A stretch of DNA of 64,000 nucleotides, taken from contig NZ_WHNX01000012.1 of the NCBI RefSeq assembly GCF_009362815.1, positions 45,458 to 109,457 of the forward strand, given 5' to 3'. The stretch's first letter is position 1, and each line of letters starts with the position of its first letter. The notes under the pieces are model-generated. The model was given only the letters and a program-made list of their open reading frames with translations, was not told where the DNA came from and searched no databases. This document shows, piece after piece, positions 1 to 11,335 of this stretch. Made by a program: the position numbers and the translations under genes. This stretch comes from Alkalibaculum sporogenes (GTDB lineage: Bacteria > Bacillota > Clostridia > Eubacteriales > Alkalibacteraceae).

Positions 1-1
1 A

Positions 2-499
2 GCAGAACTAGGTGTTGAATATGTAATAATTGGACATTCTGAAAGAAGACAGTATTTTAATGAGACGGATGAGACGGTAAATAAAAAGTTGATTAAATCA
101 TTAAAATTAGGACTTATCCCAATTATTTGCGTAGGAGAGAGCTTAGAACAACGAGAAAAGGGTATTCAAAAGGATATAGTTACAAAGCAAGTTATATCTG
201 CATTTAAAAATGTCAACACCGAAGATGCTAAAAAAGTAATAGTAGCATATGAGCCAATATGGGCTATTGGGACAGGCATTACTGCAACCAGTGCACAAGC
301 TGAAGAAGTGTGTGGATGGATTAGAGAAACTTTTGTTGAACTATATTCAACAGATGTTGCACAAGTAATTAGAATACAATACGGTGGTAGTGTAAACAAT
401 GGTAATGTAAAAGAACTTATGAATATGCCTAATATTGATGGAGCGCTAGTTGGTGGAGCAAGCTTAAAATTAGACTTTGAGAACTTAGTTAAATACTAA
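2..499 (+). CDS. tpiA: Triosephosphate isomerase (5' partial)
   Basis: Interconverts dihydroxyacetone phosphate and glyceraldehyde 3-phosphate in cytoplasmic glycolysis. The reading frame is open from base 2, so the gene begins upstream of the window and the C-terminal 165 residues are present. The GHSERR stretch carrying the catalytic His and the YEPIWAIGTG stretch carrying the catalytic Glu are both visible, as is the C-terminal phosphate-binding GGS/GGAS pattern. It heads a lower-glycolysis cluster with gpmI and eno on the same strand. Nothing looks broken; only the N-terminus is missing. Confidence 0.97.
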   Translation, partial: AELGVEYVIIGHSERRQYFNETDETVNKKLIKSLKLGLIPIICVGESLEQREKGIQKDIVTKQVISAFKNVNTEDAKKVIVAYEPIWAIGTGITATSAQAEEVCGWIRETFVELYSTDVAQVIRIQYGGSVNNGNVKELMNMPNIDGALVGGASLKLDFENLVKY

Positions 500-501
500 T
501 T

Positions 502-534
502 CTATTAGAAACTCGCGAAGCGTGTTTCTAATAG
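502..534. repeat. Perfect hairpin between tpiA and gpmI
   Basis: An 11-bp perfect inverted repeat (502-512 against 524-534, CTATTAGAAAC) encloses a second short stem CGC-GAA-GCG. There is no T-tract, so it is not a standard intrinsic terminator. It may be an mRNA-processing or stabilising hairpin between the glycolytic genes, or a REP-like palindrome. Confidence 0.6.
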
Positions 535-589
535 TTAGGAAATAGGATTTTACTAGGAATAATAGCTTGTAGCTAGAGGAGGTTAGAAT

Positions 590-2116
590 TTGTTAAGTGC
601 CTTAATAATTTTAGATGGATATGGATACTCAGATAATATTAGAGGTAATGCAGTAAGCGCTGCTAATACTCCTGTTTTAGATAGATTATGGGAAAAAAGT
701 CCACATGCAATGTTAAATTGTAGTGGACTAGATGTTGGACTACCAGAAGGTCAGATGGGTAATTCTGAGGTAGGCCATCTTAATCTGGGTGCAGGAAGAA
801 TAATTTATCAAGAGTTAACTCGGATTACTAAATCCATATCTGATGGTGATTTTTTCGATAATATTGAATTAAACAATGCAATAGACAATGCAATTAACCA
901 TAATTCTTCTATACACTTAATGGGATTACTATCTGATGGCGGTGTTCATAGCCATATTGAACATTTGTATGCTCTTCTCAAGATGATTAAGAAAAGAGGA
1001 GTTAGGGACAATGTATTTATACACTGTTTTTTAGATGGTAGGGATACCCCTCCTACGAGTGGTATTAATTATATAATCCAATTAGAAGAGCAAATAAAAG
1101 TAATAGGAGTAGGTGCTATTGCGAGTGTTTCAGGTAGATACTATGCCATGGATAGAGATAACAGGTGGGAAAGAGTAAAACTAGCGTATGATGCTATGAT
1201 AAATAACACTGGTAAATTCGCAAATACAGCTTTAGAAGCTGTAAGAGATTCGTACAAAGATCAAATTAACGATGAGTTTGTACTACCTACAATTATTGGT
1301 GATAAAAATGATAAAAGAGGCCAAATAAAGGAACAAGATTCAGTGGTATTTTTTAACTTTAGACCAGATAGAGCTAGACAGATGAGTCGTGTTCTAACAG
1401 ATCAAAACTTTAACTCTTTTGTTAGAAAAAAAGGATACCAACCCTTACATTTTGTATCTTTGACTCAATATGACACCACATTAGATCAAGTGCATGTTGC
1501 ATATAAACCACAGACTATAACTCATACACTAGGTCAAGTTATAAGTGAACATGGTTTAACTCAACTTAGAATTGCAGAAACTGAAAAGTATGCACATGTG
1601 ACATACTTTTTTAATGGAGGAGAAGAGAAAGAGTATGTAGGTGAAGATAGGATATTAGTTCCATCACCGCAAGTAGTAACCTATGACTTAAAACCTGAGA
1701 TGAGTGCTTATGAAGTTGCCCAGAGAGCTGTTAAAGCCATAAGTGAAAAAGATTACTCATTAATAGTTTTAAACTTTGCGAACTGTGATATGGTTGGGCA
1801 TACAGGTATATTTGAAGCTGCGGTAAAGGCTGTAGAGACAGTGGATGAATGCTTAGGTAAGGTAGTCGCAGCTATTGAAAAAAAAGGTGGATGCGCTTTA
1901 ATAACAGCAGATCATGGTAATGCAGAGCAAATGTTAGAAATAACTGATGACAAGCCTTTTACTGCACATACTACTAATCAAGTAAAATGTATTTTAGCTG
2001 GGAAAAATGATGTAAGCCTTGTTGATGGAAAACTTGCAGATCTAGCACCTACAATCTTAGATATATTAAATATAGGTAAACCACTGGAAATGACTGGTGT
2101 ATCAATAATAAAGTGA
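590..2116 (+). CDS. gpmI: 2,3-bisphosphoglycerate-independent phosphoglycerate mutase
   Basis: Interconverts 3- and 2-phosphoglycerate with two Mn2+ ions and no bisphosphoglycerate cofactor. The 508-residue length is normal for the family. The N-terminal metal motif (ILDGYGY), the phosphoserine motif (GQMGNSEVGH) and the C-terminal metal ligands (ADHGNAEQM) are visible. Start is a TTG, chosen because AGAGGAGG (575-582) lies 7 bases upstream. It sits between tpiA and eno in the usual clostridial order, probably in one transcript. Confidence 0.97.
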   Translation: MLSALIILDGYGYSDNIRGNAVSAANTPVLDRLWEKSPHAMLNCSGLDVGLPEGQMGNSEVGHLNLGAGRIIYQELTRITKSISDGDFFDNIELNNAIDNAINHNSSIHLMGLLSDGGVHSHIEHLYALLKMIKKRGVRDNVFIHCFLDGRDTPPTSGINYIIQLEEQIKVIGVGAIASVSGRYYAMDRDNRWERVKLAYDAMINNTGKFANTALEAVRDSYKDQINDEFVLPTIIGDKNDKRGQIKEQDSVVFFNFRPDRARQMSRVLTDQNFNSFVRKKGYQPLHFVSLTQYDTTLDQVHVAYKPQTITHTLGQVISEHGLTQLRIAETEKYAHVTYFFNGGEEKEYVGEDRILVPSPQVVTYDLKPEMSAYEVAQRAVKAISEKDYSLIVLNFANCDMVGHTGIFEAAVKAVETVDECLGKVVAAIEKKGGCALITADHGNAEQMLEITDDKPFTAHTTNQVKCILAGKNDVSLVDGKLADLAPTILDILNIGKPLEMTGVSIIK

Positions 2117-2170
2117 AATACTGCGTGTTAATGCGGACAAATAAGTAATGATTTTGAAAGGAGAATTTAA

Positions 2171-3460
<1,290 letters not shown>

Positions 3461-3477
3461 TTGAACACCCTGATTAT

Positions 3478-3507
3478 CCTCTATCTTAATTTAAGATAGA
3501 GGTTTTT
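3478..3507 (+). terminator. Intrinsic terminator after eno
   Basis: Near-perfect inverted repeat (CCTCTATCTT / AAGATAGAGG) followed by five T residues. It closes the glycolytic transcription unit. Confidence 0.9.
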
Positions 3508-3646
3508 AAATATGTGAAGGCAATGCAATGAGTCAAATATCTGGATGTAGGCTATGAACGATTATTCAAAAACCAGAAAATATTGATAAAGTAAGTCTTT
3601 TGTTTCTTATAAAAACGATATATAGAGAAACACTTAACAATATTAT

Positions 3647-3675
3647 TTGATATTAGATATATACTGTGATACAAT
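3647..3675 (+). promoter_or_regulatory. Sigma-A-type promoter for secG
   Basis: TTGATA at 3647-3652, a 17-base spacer and TACAAT at 3670-3675, about 35 bases upstream of the secG start and downstream of the eno terminator. Confidence 0.75.
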
Positions 3676-3711
3676 ATTTTTGTTAATCATTTATTAATAA
3701 GAGGTGCGAAA

Positions 3712-3939
3712 ATGAAAACTATATTAATTGTTTTACTTGTCATATCTAGCATTGTTCTAATTGCTAGCATTTTACTACAATCGGGAAAAAGCGCAGGTCT
3801 ATCAGGTACAATTGCAGGTGGCGCAGAAAGTTTGTTTGGGAAAAAAAGAGCTACAGGTTATGAAGCTATATTAGAGAGAGCAACAACTATATCTGCTGTT
3901 GTTTTTATGTTGTCTGCATTTATTAATTCTTTAATTTAA
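3712..3939 (+). CDS. secG: Preprotein translocase subunit SecG
   Basis: Small accessory subunit of the SecYEG protein-export channel in the cytoplasmic membrane. It has 75 residues with two hydrophobic segments (about 1-21 and 54-74) flanking a glycine-rich loop (GLSGTIAGGAE...GKK) typical of SecG. GAGGTG precedes the ATG. It has its own promoter and terminator, so it is probably monocistronic, although the eno-secG-rnr neighbourhood is conserved in Firmicutes. Confidence 0.93.
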   Translation: MKTILIVLLVISSIVLIASILLQSGKSAGLSGTIAGGAESLFGKKRATGYEAILERATTISAVVFMLSAFINSLI

Positions 3940-3947
3940 AAAAACTA

Positions 3948-3990
3948 AGTAGCCAGTATGAGAATCCTCTAACTGGCTACTTTCTATGTT
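3948..3990 (+). terminator. Intrinsic terminator after secG
   Basis: Ten-base perfect inverted repeat (3948-3957 / 3972-3981, AGTAGCCAGT) followed by a T-rich stretch, nine bases after the secG stop. Confidence 0.8.
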
Positions 3991-4031
3991 TAAAAATTAT
4001 TTAGTTTGCATAGGAATACTTGTTGAGGAAT

Positions 4032-4060
4032 TTAACTCAAAACTAGTATCCTTGTAATAT
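4032..4060 (+). promoter_or_regulatory. Candidate promoter for hppA
   Basis: TTAACT at 4032, 17-base spacer, TAATAT at 4055-4060, about 26 bases before the hppA start. The match to consensus is moderate. Confidence 0.45.
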
Positions 4061-4085
4061 ATAACAAAAGGAGGAAACTAATACA

Positions 4086-6062
4086 ATGAATTATATGTTC
4101 ATCGCACCATATGTGGGTATCTTAGCATTGGTTTTTGCATTGTATCAAGCAAGTAAAGTTAATAAAGTAGATGCTGGTACAGACAGAATGAAGGAGATAG
4201 CTACCTATATTTATGAAGGGTCTATGGCTTTCCTAAGCAGGCAATACAAGTACATGGGAATTTTTATATTGATATTATTTGTTATCTTAGTTTTTACACC
4301 AGGACTAGGACTTAAAACTGCAATTTGCTTTATTGTTGGAGCAGTATTCTCAGCCTTAGCAGGTTTTTTTGGGATGCAAGTGGCTACTAAAGCCAACGTA
4401 AGGACTGCAAATGCGGCTAAAGAAAGTGGTATGAATAAAGCATTAGGCGTTGCATTCTCAGGTGGAGCAGTTATGGGAATGAGTGTAGTTGGACTTGGTA
4501 TCTTAGGAATAAGTGTAATGTATATTATTTTTGGAGATGTTACAGTTGTTACTGGTTTTGGATTGGGAGCTTCCTCTATAGCATTGTTTGGTCGTGTTGG
4601 TGGAGGTATTTATACTAAAGCTGCAGATGTTGGTGCTGACTTAGTAGGTAAAGTTGAAGCTGGAATACCAGAAGATGATCCAAGAAATCCTGCCGTTATT
4701 GCAGATAATGTTGGAGATAATGTTGGAGACGTTGCAGGTATGGGAGCCGATTTATTTGAATCATATGTAGGTTCAATTATATCAGCTGTTACCTTAGCCG
4801 TGCTGACTTTCAGTGGAGCACAACAAGAAAAAGCAATTCTATTGCCTTTATTATTAGCAGCAGCAGGAATTGTGGCATCAATTATTGGTACCTTTTTCGT
4901 AAAAGGTAGCGATAAAATTGATCCTCATAAAGCATTAAATAGAGGAACTTATATAAGTGGAATTTTACTAGCAATATCAGCTTATTTCTTATGTACTTGG
5001 TTACTAGGTGATATTAGTTATTTCTATGCTATTATAGCAGGCTTAATCGTAGGTATTGCTATTGGGTCTATTACCGAGATATATACATCAGATCATTATA
5101 ATTCAGTAAAAAAGATTGCAAAACAATCAGAAACTGGTCCAGCTACAACAATTATTAGTGGACTAGCAGTAGGTATGTACTCAACTGTATTCCCTATTAT
5201 ATGTATTGCAATAGCGATTTTAGTATCTTTTTCTTTTGCAGGACTATATGGGATTGCATTAGCTGCAGTTGGAATGCTTTCTATCGTAGGTATTACTATC
5301 GCAGTAGATGCATATGGTCCTATTGCCGATAATGCAGGTGGAATTGCTGAAATGGCTGAATTACCACCTGAAGTAAGAGCTATTACAGATCAATTAGATT
5401 CAGTTGGAAATACAACTGCTGCAATTGGTAAAGGTTTTGCTATTGGTTCAGCAGCTTTAACAGCTTTAGCATTATTTGTTTCATACTCAAAAGCTGTTGG
5501 TTTAACAGCTATCGATATTCTTGAACCTAAAGTAATTGTTGGTATGTTCATTGGAGGTATGTTACCTTACTTATTCTCTGCATTAACAATGGAAGCAGTT
5601 GGTAATGCTGCAAATCAAATGATAGAAGAAGTAAGAAGACAATTTAAAGAAATTCCTGGAATTATGGAAGGAACAGGAAAACCTGATTATGCAACTTGTG
5701 TAGATATTTCTACAGCAGCTGCTTTAAAACAAATGATTGCACCAGGTTTAATAGCTGTAATTGCACCATTGCTTGTAGGATTTATCATAGGACCAGAAGC
5801 TTTAGGAGGTTTATTGGCTGGAGCATTAGTAACAGGTGTTCTCATGGCTATCCAAATGGCTAACTCCGGTGGAGCTTGGGACAATGCTAAGAAGTATATT
5901 GAGGGTGGTGCCCATGGTGGTAAAGGAAGCGAAGCTCATAAAGCAGCCGTAGTAGGGGATACTGTTGGAGATCCATTTAAGGATACATCAGGACCATCTA
6001 TAAACATATTAATTAAATTAATGACTATTGTATCGCTAGTCTTTGCACCATTGTTTCTATAA
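4086..6062 (+). CDS. hppA: K+-dependent membrane ion-pumping pyrophosphatase
   Basis: Couples hydrolysis of cytoplasmic pyrophosphate to outward pumping of Na+ or H+. It has 658 residues and about 15-16 hydrophobic segments. The signature [11 protein letters not shown] and the acidic DNVGDNVGD and [10 protein letters not shown] motifs that bind Mg-PPi are visible. The [10 protein letters not shown] segment has Ala and Gly where K+-independent enzymes have Lys and Thr, so it belongs to the K+-dependent class. DLFESY places the gating Glu as in Na+- and K+-dependent H+-pumping members. Which ion moves cannot be settled here. It is monocistronic between its own promoter and terminator. Confidence 0.95.
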   Translation: MNYMFIAPYVGILALVFALYQASKVNKVDAGTDRMKEIATYIYEGSMAFLSRQYKYMGIFILILFVILVFTPGLGLKTAICFIVGAVFSALAGFFGMQVATKANVRTANAAKESGMNKALGVAFSGGAVMGMSVVGLGILGISVMYIIFGDVTVVTGFGLGASSIALFGRVGGGIYTKAADVGADLVGKVEAGIPEDDPRNPAVIADNVGDNVGDVAGMGADLFESYVGSIISAVTLAVLTFSGAQQEKAILLPLLLAAAGIVASIIGTFFVKGSDKIDPHKALNRGTYISGILLAISAYFLCTWLLGDISYFYAIIAGLIVGIAIGSITEIYTSDHYNSVKKIAKQSETGPATTIISGLAVGMYSTVFPIICIAIAILVSFSFAGLYGIALAAVGMLSIVGITIAVDAYGPIADNAGGIAEMAELPPEVRAITDQLDSVGNTTAAIGKGFAIGSAALTALALFVSYSKAVGLTAIDILEPKVIVGMFIGGMLPYLFSALTMEAVGNAANQMIEEVRRQFKEIPGIMEGTGKPDYATCVDISTAAALKQMIAPGLIAVIAPLLVGFIIGPEALGGLLAGALVTGVLMAIQMANSGGAWDNAKKYIEGGAHGGKGSEAHKAAVVGDTVGDPFKDTSGPSINILIKLMTIVSLVFAPLFL

Positions 6063-6070
6063 GATGTAAA

Positions 6071-6104
6071 ACCGCGAGGGTAAAAATCCTCGCGGTTTTT
6101 TTTT
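6071..6104 (+). terminator. Intrinsic terminator after hppA
   Basis: GC-rich 9-bp stem (ACCGCGAGG / CCTCGCGGT) with an 8-base loop and a run of nine T residues. Confidence 0.95.
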
Positions 6105-6306
6105 ACAAAGATAAAAGCCTTCGACTAGCTACCTTAGGTAGAAATTCTTCTATATTACTTAAAATTATGACAATCCTTGTTAAATATAGTGTGAGAAGTC
6201 AATCGTTATGACATTGTTATGAAGAATTCTTTGCTTAAAAAAAATATACTTACATATGGAAATGGCACAATATAGTATAAATGAACTGACGAAAGGCTTG
6301 ATATTC

Positions 6307-6588
6307 ATGAATTTTCCTGTTGAATTAATTTATTATATAATAATCGCAAATATTATAAGTTTTATTATCATGTATATTGATAAAAGAAGAGCTATTAAGG
6401 GTATATATAGAATATCTGAAAAAATATTATTTAGTTTTGCTATGCTTGGTGGTAGTTTAGGTATAATAATGGGAATGTATAAGTTTAAACATAAAACAAA
6501 AAAGTATAAGTTTAAATATGGCTTACCAATTATTATAATAATTCAAATTATTTTGATATTGTTTTTGACAAATAGGTTAATAATATAA
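6307..6588 (+). CDS. DUF1294 family small membrane protein
   Basis: A 93-residue protein with hydrophobic segments near residues 5-22, 38-56 and 70-92, and the YIDKRRAIKG-type basic loop plus GGSLG motif of the DUF1294 family. Function unknown. The start is the internal ATG at 6307: AAAGG lies 10 bases upstream, the length matches the family, and the in-frame ATG at 6256 has no ribosome binding site and would add 17 atypical residues. It lies alone between the hppA terminator and the rnr promoter. Confidence 0.75.
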   Translation: MNFPVELIYYIIIANIISFIIMYIDKRRAIKGIYRISEKILFSFAMLGGSLGIIMGMYKFKHKTKKYKFKYGLPIIIIIQIILILFLTNRLII

Positions 6589-6604
6589 AAGTATAAGATA
6601 TGTA

Positions 6605-6632
6605 TTAACTAGTAAATTAATAGAATTACAAT
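6605..6632 (+). promoter_or_regulatory. Candidate promoter for rnr
   Basis: TTAACT, 16-base spacer, TACAAT (6627-6632), 17 bases before the rnr start and overlapping its leader. Plausible but not unique in AT-rich DNA. Confidence 0.45.
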
Positions 6633-6648
6633 AGAATGGAGGGAAATA

Positions 6649-8781
6649 ATGATAACTAAAGATGAGATAATGGCATTTGTAAAGAGTGAAGATTACAAGG
6701 CTATGGGATACAAAGACATGGCAAATTGGTTTAATTTAGTAAGCAAAAAAGATAAAACAATATTTAAAAATTCAATAGATGAATTAGTAGAACAGGGGAT
6801 GTTATTTAAGAATAAAAGAGGTAAGTATGTCTTGCCAGATCCAGACAAATATGTAGAAGGAACGCTACAAGGGCATGCTAAAGGATTTGGATTTGTTATA
6901 CCCACTAATTCCCTGTTTGGTTCCGATATATTTATAAGTCCTTCTGATTTAATGGGAGCATTAGACGGTGATAAAGTTTTAGTTAGAGTTATTAGAAAAT
7001 CAGGAACTAATAAAAGTGGCGAAGGAGAAATAATAAAAATTCTAGAAAGAGGTCGACAAAAGGTAGTTGGTACTTATGAAGATAACAGAAATTTTGGATT
7101 TGTGATACCTGACAATAAAAAGATAATTAGAGATATATATATTCCAAAGAGCATGACTAACAATGCGAAAACAGGAGATAAGGTAGTTGTAGATATAGTG
7201 GTATGGCCAGATGCTAATAGGAATCCTGAAGGCAAAATTACAGAAATATTAGGTAATGCGCAGAGTAAAGGTATTGATATATTGTCTATAATAAGGGAAC
7301 ATAATTTACCTGATGATTTTCCTGATGAGGTAAAAGCCGTAACTCATGATATTCCAGAAAAAATAAATGAAAAAGAAATTAAAAACAGAAAAGATTTAAG
7401 AGAAGTCAGGATGGTAACTATTGATGGAGCTGATGCAAAAGATTTAGATGATGCAGTAGCTGTAGAAAAATTGGATAATGGTAATTACAAATTAGGAGTC
7501 CATATTGCTGATGTTAGTTACTATGTAAATGAAGGAAGTGTACTAGATAAAGAAGCTTATGATAGAGGTACGAGTGTATATTTAATAGATCGTGTTATAC
7601 CTATGTTGCCAAGAGAACTTTCTAATGGAATTTGTAGTTTGAATGCTCAGGTAGACAGACTTTCATTCAGTTGTGAAATGGAAATTAATAGTGAAGGAAA
7701 GGTAGTAAATCACGATGTCTATAAATCCGTTATCAATGTGGATGAAAGAATGACATATGAGGATGTAACAGAAATTTTATTAAATGATAATAAAGAATTA
7801 AAAGAAAGATATAGGGGATTCATAGAAGATTTTAAAATTATGGAAGAGTTAGCATTGATACTAAGAGAAAAAAGAAGAATGCAAAGAGGTGCTATAGATT
7901 TTAACTTCGATGAAACAAAGATAATCTTAGATGAAAAAGGAAAACCTATTGAAATCAAAAAATATGAAAGAAATATTTCCAATAGAATAATTGAAGAGTT
8001 TATGTTAGTATGTAATGAGACAGTTGCAGAACATATGTTTTGGACTAATCTACCTTTCATATACAGAGTTCATGAAGAACCAAGCTCCACTAAATTACTG
8101 GCATTAAGCGAATTTATTGGAAGTTTTGGCTATAAAATTAGATATAAAGGTACAATTCACCCTTCTGTATTACAAAAGTTACTATTAGAAATTGAAGGTA
8201 AGGAAGAGGAAAGTCTTTTAAGTAGACTAATTTTAAGAGCAATGCAACAGGCAAGGTATATGGAAGAAAATTTAGGGCATTTTGGTTTATCAGCTCAATA
8301 TTATAGCCATTTTACTTCTCCAATTAGAAGATATCCAGATTTAATGATTCATAGAATAATGAGTTATATGTTAGACCAAAGTTTAACACAGAAAAAAGTT
8401 GATAAGATATCGAAAAAAATTGGTGAGATATCCAAACATTGTTCCCAGAGAGAAAGAACAGCAGAATTGGCTGAAAGAGATACACATGATCTGAAAAAAT
8501 GTGAATATATGCTTGAAAAAGTTGATCAAGAATTTGAGGGTATTATTTCTAGTGTCACATCCTTTGGATTCTTTGTAGAGTTGGATAATACTATAGAGGG
8601 ATTAGTACGTATTCAAAATTTAGAAGATGATTATTATATATACGATGAAAAAAATCATAAATTCATTGGTGAACGCACAAAAAAAATGTACAAGTTAGGT
8701 GACAAAGTAGAGATAATAGTATATAAAGTAGACATGACATTAAGACAGATTGACTTTCTCATAGTTGACAAAACAGAGTAA
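6649..8781 (+). CDS. rnr: Ribonuclease R
   Basis: Processive 3'-5' exoribonuclease that degrades structured RNA, including non-stop mRNA freed by trans-translation. The 710 residues contain an N-terminal winged-helix region (about 1-60), cold-shock/OB domains (about 65-230), the RNB catalytic domain (about 245-575) with the DGADAKDLDDA acidic cluster that binds Mg2+, and a C-terminal S1 domain (about 620-705, FEGIISSVTSFGFFVEL). GGAGGG precedes the ATG. Its position just upstream of smpB and ssrA fits its role in tmRNA-linked RNA decay. Confidence 0.97.
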   Translation: MITKDEIMAFVKSEDYKAMGYKDMANWFNLVSKKDKTIFKNSIDELVEQGMLFKNKRGKYVLPDPDKYVEGTLQGHAKGFGFVIPTNSLFGSDIFISPSDLMGALDGDKVLVRVIRKSGTNKSGEGEIIKILERGRQKVVGTYEDNRNFGFVIPDNKKIIRDIYIPKSMTNNAKTGDKVVVDIVVWPDANRNPEGKITEILGNAQSKGIDILSIIREHNLPDDFPDEVKAVTHDIPEKINEKEIKNRKDLREVRMVTIDGADAKDLDDAVAVEKLDNGNYKLGVHIADVSYYVNEGSVLDKEAYDRGTSVYLIDRVIPMLPRELSNGICSLNAQVDRLSFSCEMEINSEGKVVNHDVYKSVINVDERMTYEDVTEILLNDNKELKERYRGFIEDFKIMEELALILREKRRMQRGAIDFNFDETKIILDEKGKPIEIKKYERNISNRIIEEFMLVCNETVAEHMFWTNLPFIYRVHEEPSSTKLLALSEFIGSFGYKIRYKGTIHPSVLQKLLLEIEGKEEESLLSRLILRAMQQARYMEENLGHFGLSAQYYSHFTSPIRRYPDLMIHRIMSYMLDQSLTQKKVDKISKKIGEISKHCSQRERTAELAERDTHDLKKCEYMLEKVDQEFEGIISSVTSFGFFVELDNTIEGLVRIQNLEDDYYIYDEKNHKFIGERTKKMYKLGDKVEIIVYKVDMTLRQIDFLIVDKTE

Positions 8782-8851
8782 TCTCATTTATAATGATTAG
8801 GCATGTTAACCATAAAAGTTAGGTTAAGTCTAAAGGTGAGGAAGTGTATTC

Positions 8852-9319
8852 ATGGAAAGTAAAGGTATTAAAGTAATTGCTAAGAATAAAAAAGCAAGAC
8901 ATGAATATTTCATAGAAGACACTTATGAAGCTGGTATAGAACTTTATGGTACAGAAGTAAAATCAATAAGAGCGGGTAAAGTGAATTTAAAAGAAAGTCA
9001 CGCAGATATAAAAAATGGTGAAGTATTCGTATTTAATATGCATATAAGTCCCTATGAAATGGGCAATATAAATAATAAAGATCCGTTAAGAATGAGAAAA
9101 TTATTGCTCCATAAAAGCGAGATAAGAAAGTTAATAGGCTTGAAACAGCAACAAGGATATACACTAGTACCTCTTAGCTTATACTTTAAGGGAAGTAAAG
9201 TGAAAGTAGAGCTAGCCTTAGCAGTAGGGAAGAAAATACACGATAAACGTCACGCACTAGCGTCAAAAGATGCAACAAGAAGAATGGCACGAGCTATGCG
9301 TCAAGAACGAGACGAATAG
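8852..9319 (+). CDS. smpB: SsrA-binding protein SmpB
   Basis: Binds the tRNA-like domain of tmRNA and delivers it to stalled ribosomes. The 155 residues show the family core ([33 protein letters not shown]) and the basic C-terminal tail that enters the mRNA channel. The gene lies directly upstream of ssrA, the usual arrangement in Firmicutes, and probably shares its transcript with rnr. Confidence 0.98.
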   Translation: MESKGIKVIAKNKKARHEYFIEDTYEAGIELYGTEVKSIRAGKVNLKESHADIKNGEVFVFNMHISPYEMGNINNKDPLRMRKLLLHKSEIRKLIGLKQQQGYTLVPLSLYFKGSKVKVELALAVGKKIHDKRHALASKDATRRMARAMRQERDE

Positions 9320-9364
9320 CTTGCATTCTTCGAAGAAAACAAGAATTTAAACAATACCTATCAT

Positions 9365-9711
9365 GGGGGCGCAATGGCTTCGACGGGGGTGTTGAAGCAG
9401 GAGTAGCGAGTCGATGTGACCAGTCATCGTTAAAAATGGCAACATAAATATAAAAGACAACAATAATTACGCACTAGCAGCTTAATGCTGCTCGTCCGAC
9501 CATAATAACCCACGGTTAAGGACTCGGGCGTCAATTAGTGGGGAACCGATTATAGGGGTGTTCCGACCTATAGTTGAATAACTGGAACTAGTCTGATAGG
9601 TAGCTTGTCATTGAGCGACTTTGATGGCGAATTTTAAATCAATGACTGCACTCGGAGAAACTCCTGTGAATGCATTTTCGGACGTGGGTTCAATTCCCAC
9701 CGCCTCCACCA
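9365..9711 (+). ncRNA. ssrA: Transfer-messenger RNA (tmRNA)
   Basis: Rescues ribosomes stalled on broken mRNA and adds a degradation tag. The 5' end GGGGGCG pairs with CGCCTCC at the 3' end to form the acceptor stem, the T-arm (GTGGGTTCAATTCCCAC) is intact and CCA is encoded (9709-9711). The tag reading frame ends NNNYALAA then TAA at 9483-9485; counting back, the resume codon is probably GGC at 9438, giving a 15-residue tag, though the exact resume codon is inferred. A prophage is integrated at the 3' end and the integration leaves the mature RNA sequence intact. Confidence 0.97.
9703..9711 (+). other. Putative attL core at the tmRNA 3' end
   Basis: CCTCCACCA forms the last bases of ssrA and recurs exactly at 44987-44995 inside the 3' end of the integrase gene, in the same orientation. 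Host tmRNA lies to the left and phage DNA to the right. Confidence 0.7.
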
Positions 9712-9776
9712 TTTAAAGATAATCCGAACCTTTTCTTACTCGAGAAAGTGTTTGGCATAACTATTGAAATTAACGA

Positions 9777-9806
9777 AAGCATGAGTTGAAAAACTTGTGC
9801 TTTTTT
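9777..9806 (+). terminator. Intrinsic terminator downstream of ssrA (phage-derived)
   Basis: An 11-bp stem with two wobble pairs (AAGCATGAGTT / AACTTGTGCTT) and six T residues. It lies inside the prophage boundary, so it probably terminates the integrase in the excised phage and now serves tmRNA in the lysogen. Confidence 0.75.
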
Positions 9807-9884
9807 ATTTGCACACTTTTATTAAGATTACATATATTATTTATGAGCTGAACGCTTTGATTCTCTATATGATTAAATGGGTAC

Positions 9885-9918
9885 AAAAGAGGGCGCTCTT
9901 TAACGAGTATGCCCTCTT
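9885..9918 (-). terminator. Terminator of the phage late operon
   Basis: Eight-base stem (AAGAGGGC / GCCCTCTT) followed on the minus strand by TTTT, just after the endolysin stop. Confidence 0.7.
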
Positions 9919-9922
9919 GATT

Positions 9923-10873
9923 TTATAGTACTTTTATCTGCTGCCCTGGATAAATCAAATTACGATCTTTAATATTGTTATCCTTAACAAGCTTGTCTAC
10001 AGTAGTATTGTATTTAGCTGCAATCTTAGATAAGCTATCCCCATTTCTCACTATGTATAAAACTGCTTTCTTCGAGGTTGTACCAGGTATCTTTATTTTT
10101 TCGCCTGTGTAAATTTTATTTACATTTTTAATGTTATTTAAACTAGCAATAGCCTGTACAGTGGTGTTATACTTTTTAGCTATAGCTGATAGAGTATCAC
10201 CTCTTTTAATTGTATATATCGTTTCTGTTGACGTTTGTGCAGGTTTAGGAGTAATTGTTGCGTTTGGTGTGTTAGCTTTTTTGCCAGTGAAAAACTCTAT
10301 TGTCCTACCATTCATAAGTCTATTAAGGTCAAGATTACCGTTGTAGCCGTCTAACCTACCGACACTTGTGTACTGATGAAGATCACACTTATAGGATGGA
10401 GTACTATTCACCTTCCCAGTGTTTTTGCCATAGTGAGGAATCCAAACGGCATCTGCTTCATCTAGATTAAGATTAAAAGATTTATATAAGTGATGAGCAA
10501 TGTAAATTCCAACTTTTTTAGCACCCAAGAATCTAAGTTTCTTTATGTATGCAGAGACACCGGCACGCATATCGGACATAGATTTTTCTTCAACATCAAG
10601 AAACCAAAATACTGGATCTAAATCTTTAGTACGATTATAGAAATCAGTTGCTTCTACTTCCATATCAGCTATGTTAACTCCCCTTATCCAAGCATAAGCT
10701 GCTCTTGCAACACCTCTCTTTTTAAATTCAGCATGATGCGTTTTATAATGCCTATCTAAAGTTCTTGATCCATACTGTGTGCGAATTATAACCAAATCTA
10801 ACTGTTTAGCTAATTTATCATAGTCCATTTTTGATGGTACTTGCCAGTGCGAAATATCTATTATATTACTCAT
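9923..10873 (-). CDS. Phage endolysin: GH25 muramidase with two LysM domains
   Basis: Cuts the glycan backbone of peptidoglycan to release progeny phage. Residues 1-190 are a GH25 domain: the DISHWQ start and the acidic DVEE pair after a hydrophobic strand are the catalytic features. Two LysM repeats follow (about 218-262 and 271-315, each with [10 protein letters not shown] / [10 protein letters not shown] and a terminal IYTGEKIKI / IYPGQQIKV pattern) and anchor it to the wall. There is no signal peptide, consistent with holin-dependent release. Its ATG overlaps the holin stop (ATGA), so the two are translationally coupled. Confidence 0.93.
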   Translation of the reverse strand: MSNIIDISHWQVPSKMDYDKLAKQLDLVIIRTQYGSRTLDRHYKTHHAEFKKRGVARAAYAWIRGVNIADMEVEATDFYNRTKDLDPVFWFLDVEEKSMSDMRAGVSAYIKKLRFLGAKKVGIYIAHHLYKSFNLNLDEADAVWIPHYGKNTGKVNSTPSYKCDLHQYTSVGRLDGYNGNLDLNRLMNGRTIEFFTGKKANTPNATITPKPAQTSTETIYTIKRGDTLSAIAKKYNTTVQAIASLNNIKNVNKIYTGEKIKIPGTTSKKAVLYIVRNGDSLSKIAAKYNTTVDKLVKDNNIKDRNLIYPGQQIKVL

Positions 10874-11274
10874 CGTTCAACATCTCCCTTATCATTTAGT
10901 ATTTGTACAGCATTTGTGATTACCGGAGGAATTGGTATCCCAGCATTGCCCGCATTTTCTAAAATGCTCAATAATTCATTGGCTAGGTAAAAGTAAATAG
11001 TTGCAGTGAGTATAATTTCTGTTCCCAGAGCTTTATCTACCAAATTCGCGATAGCTACAATTCCAAAGATAAGCACTTTTTTTGCTATGCCTTTAAATCC
11101 TACAGAGGAAGAAAGTTTTCCTCCTATTCCTGCAGCCATCCAGCCAGTTACATAGTCAATCACAACAAAAGCAAGTAATATAGTTAACAAAGATGACCAC
11201 CCCCCAAATAAATATGTAACTAGTGTTCCAAATACTGCAACAAATGTTTTAAAATACGTTCCTATATGTTCCAT
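10870..11274 (-). CDS. Phage holin (TcdE/phage holin 4 family)
   Basis: Forms membrane lesions that let the endolysin reach the wall. The 134 residues have three hydrophobic segments, a conserved [11 protein letters not shown] motif, and a charged C-terminus, as in the PF05105 holins that include TcdE. GGAGTAATGAA precedes the ATG. It directly precedes and overlaps the endolysin gene, the standard lysis cassette. Confidence 0.88.
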   Translation of the reverse strand: MEHIGTYFKTFVAVFGTLVTYLFGGWSSLLTILLAFVVIDYVTGWMAAGIGGKLSSSVGFKGIAKKVLIFGIVAIANLVDKALGTEIILTATIYFYLANELLSILENAGNAGIPIPPVITNAVQILNDKGDVER

Positions 11275-11300
11275 TTCATTACTCCTTTCTCAATTAAGTA

Positions 11301-11326
11301 AAAAAAGACCTCGTGAGAGAGCTCTT
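11301..11326 (-). terminator. Weak terminator between tail and lysis genes
   Basis: On the minus strand AAGAGCTC and GAGGTCTT form a stem with one mismatch, followed by seven T residues. It may partially separate tail and lysis transcription. Confidence 0.5.
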
Positions 11327-11335
11327 ACCTATTGC

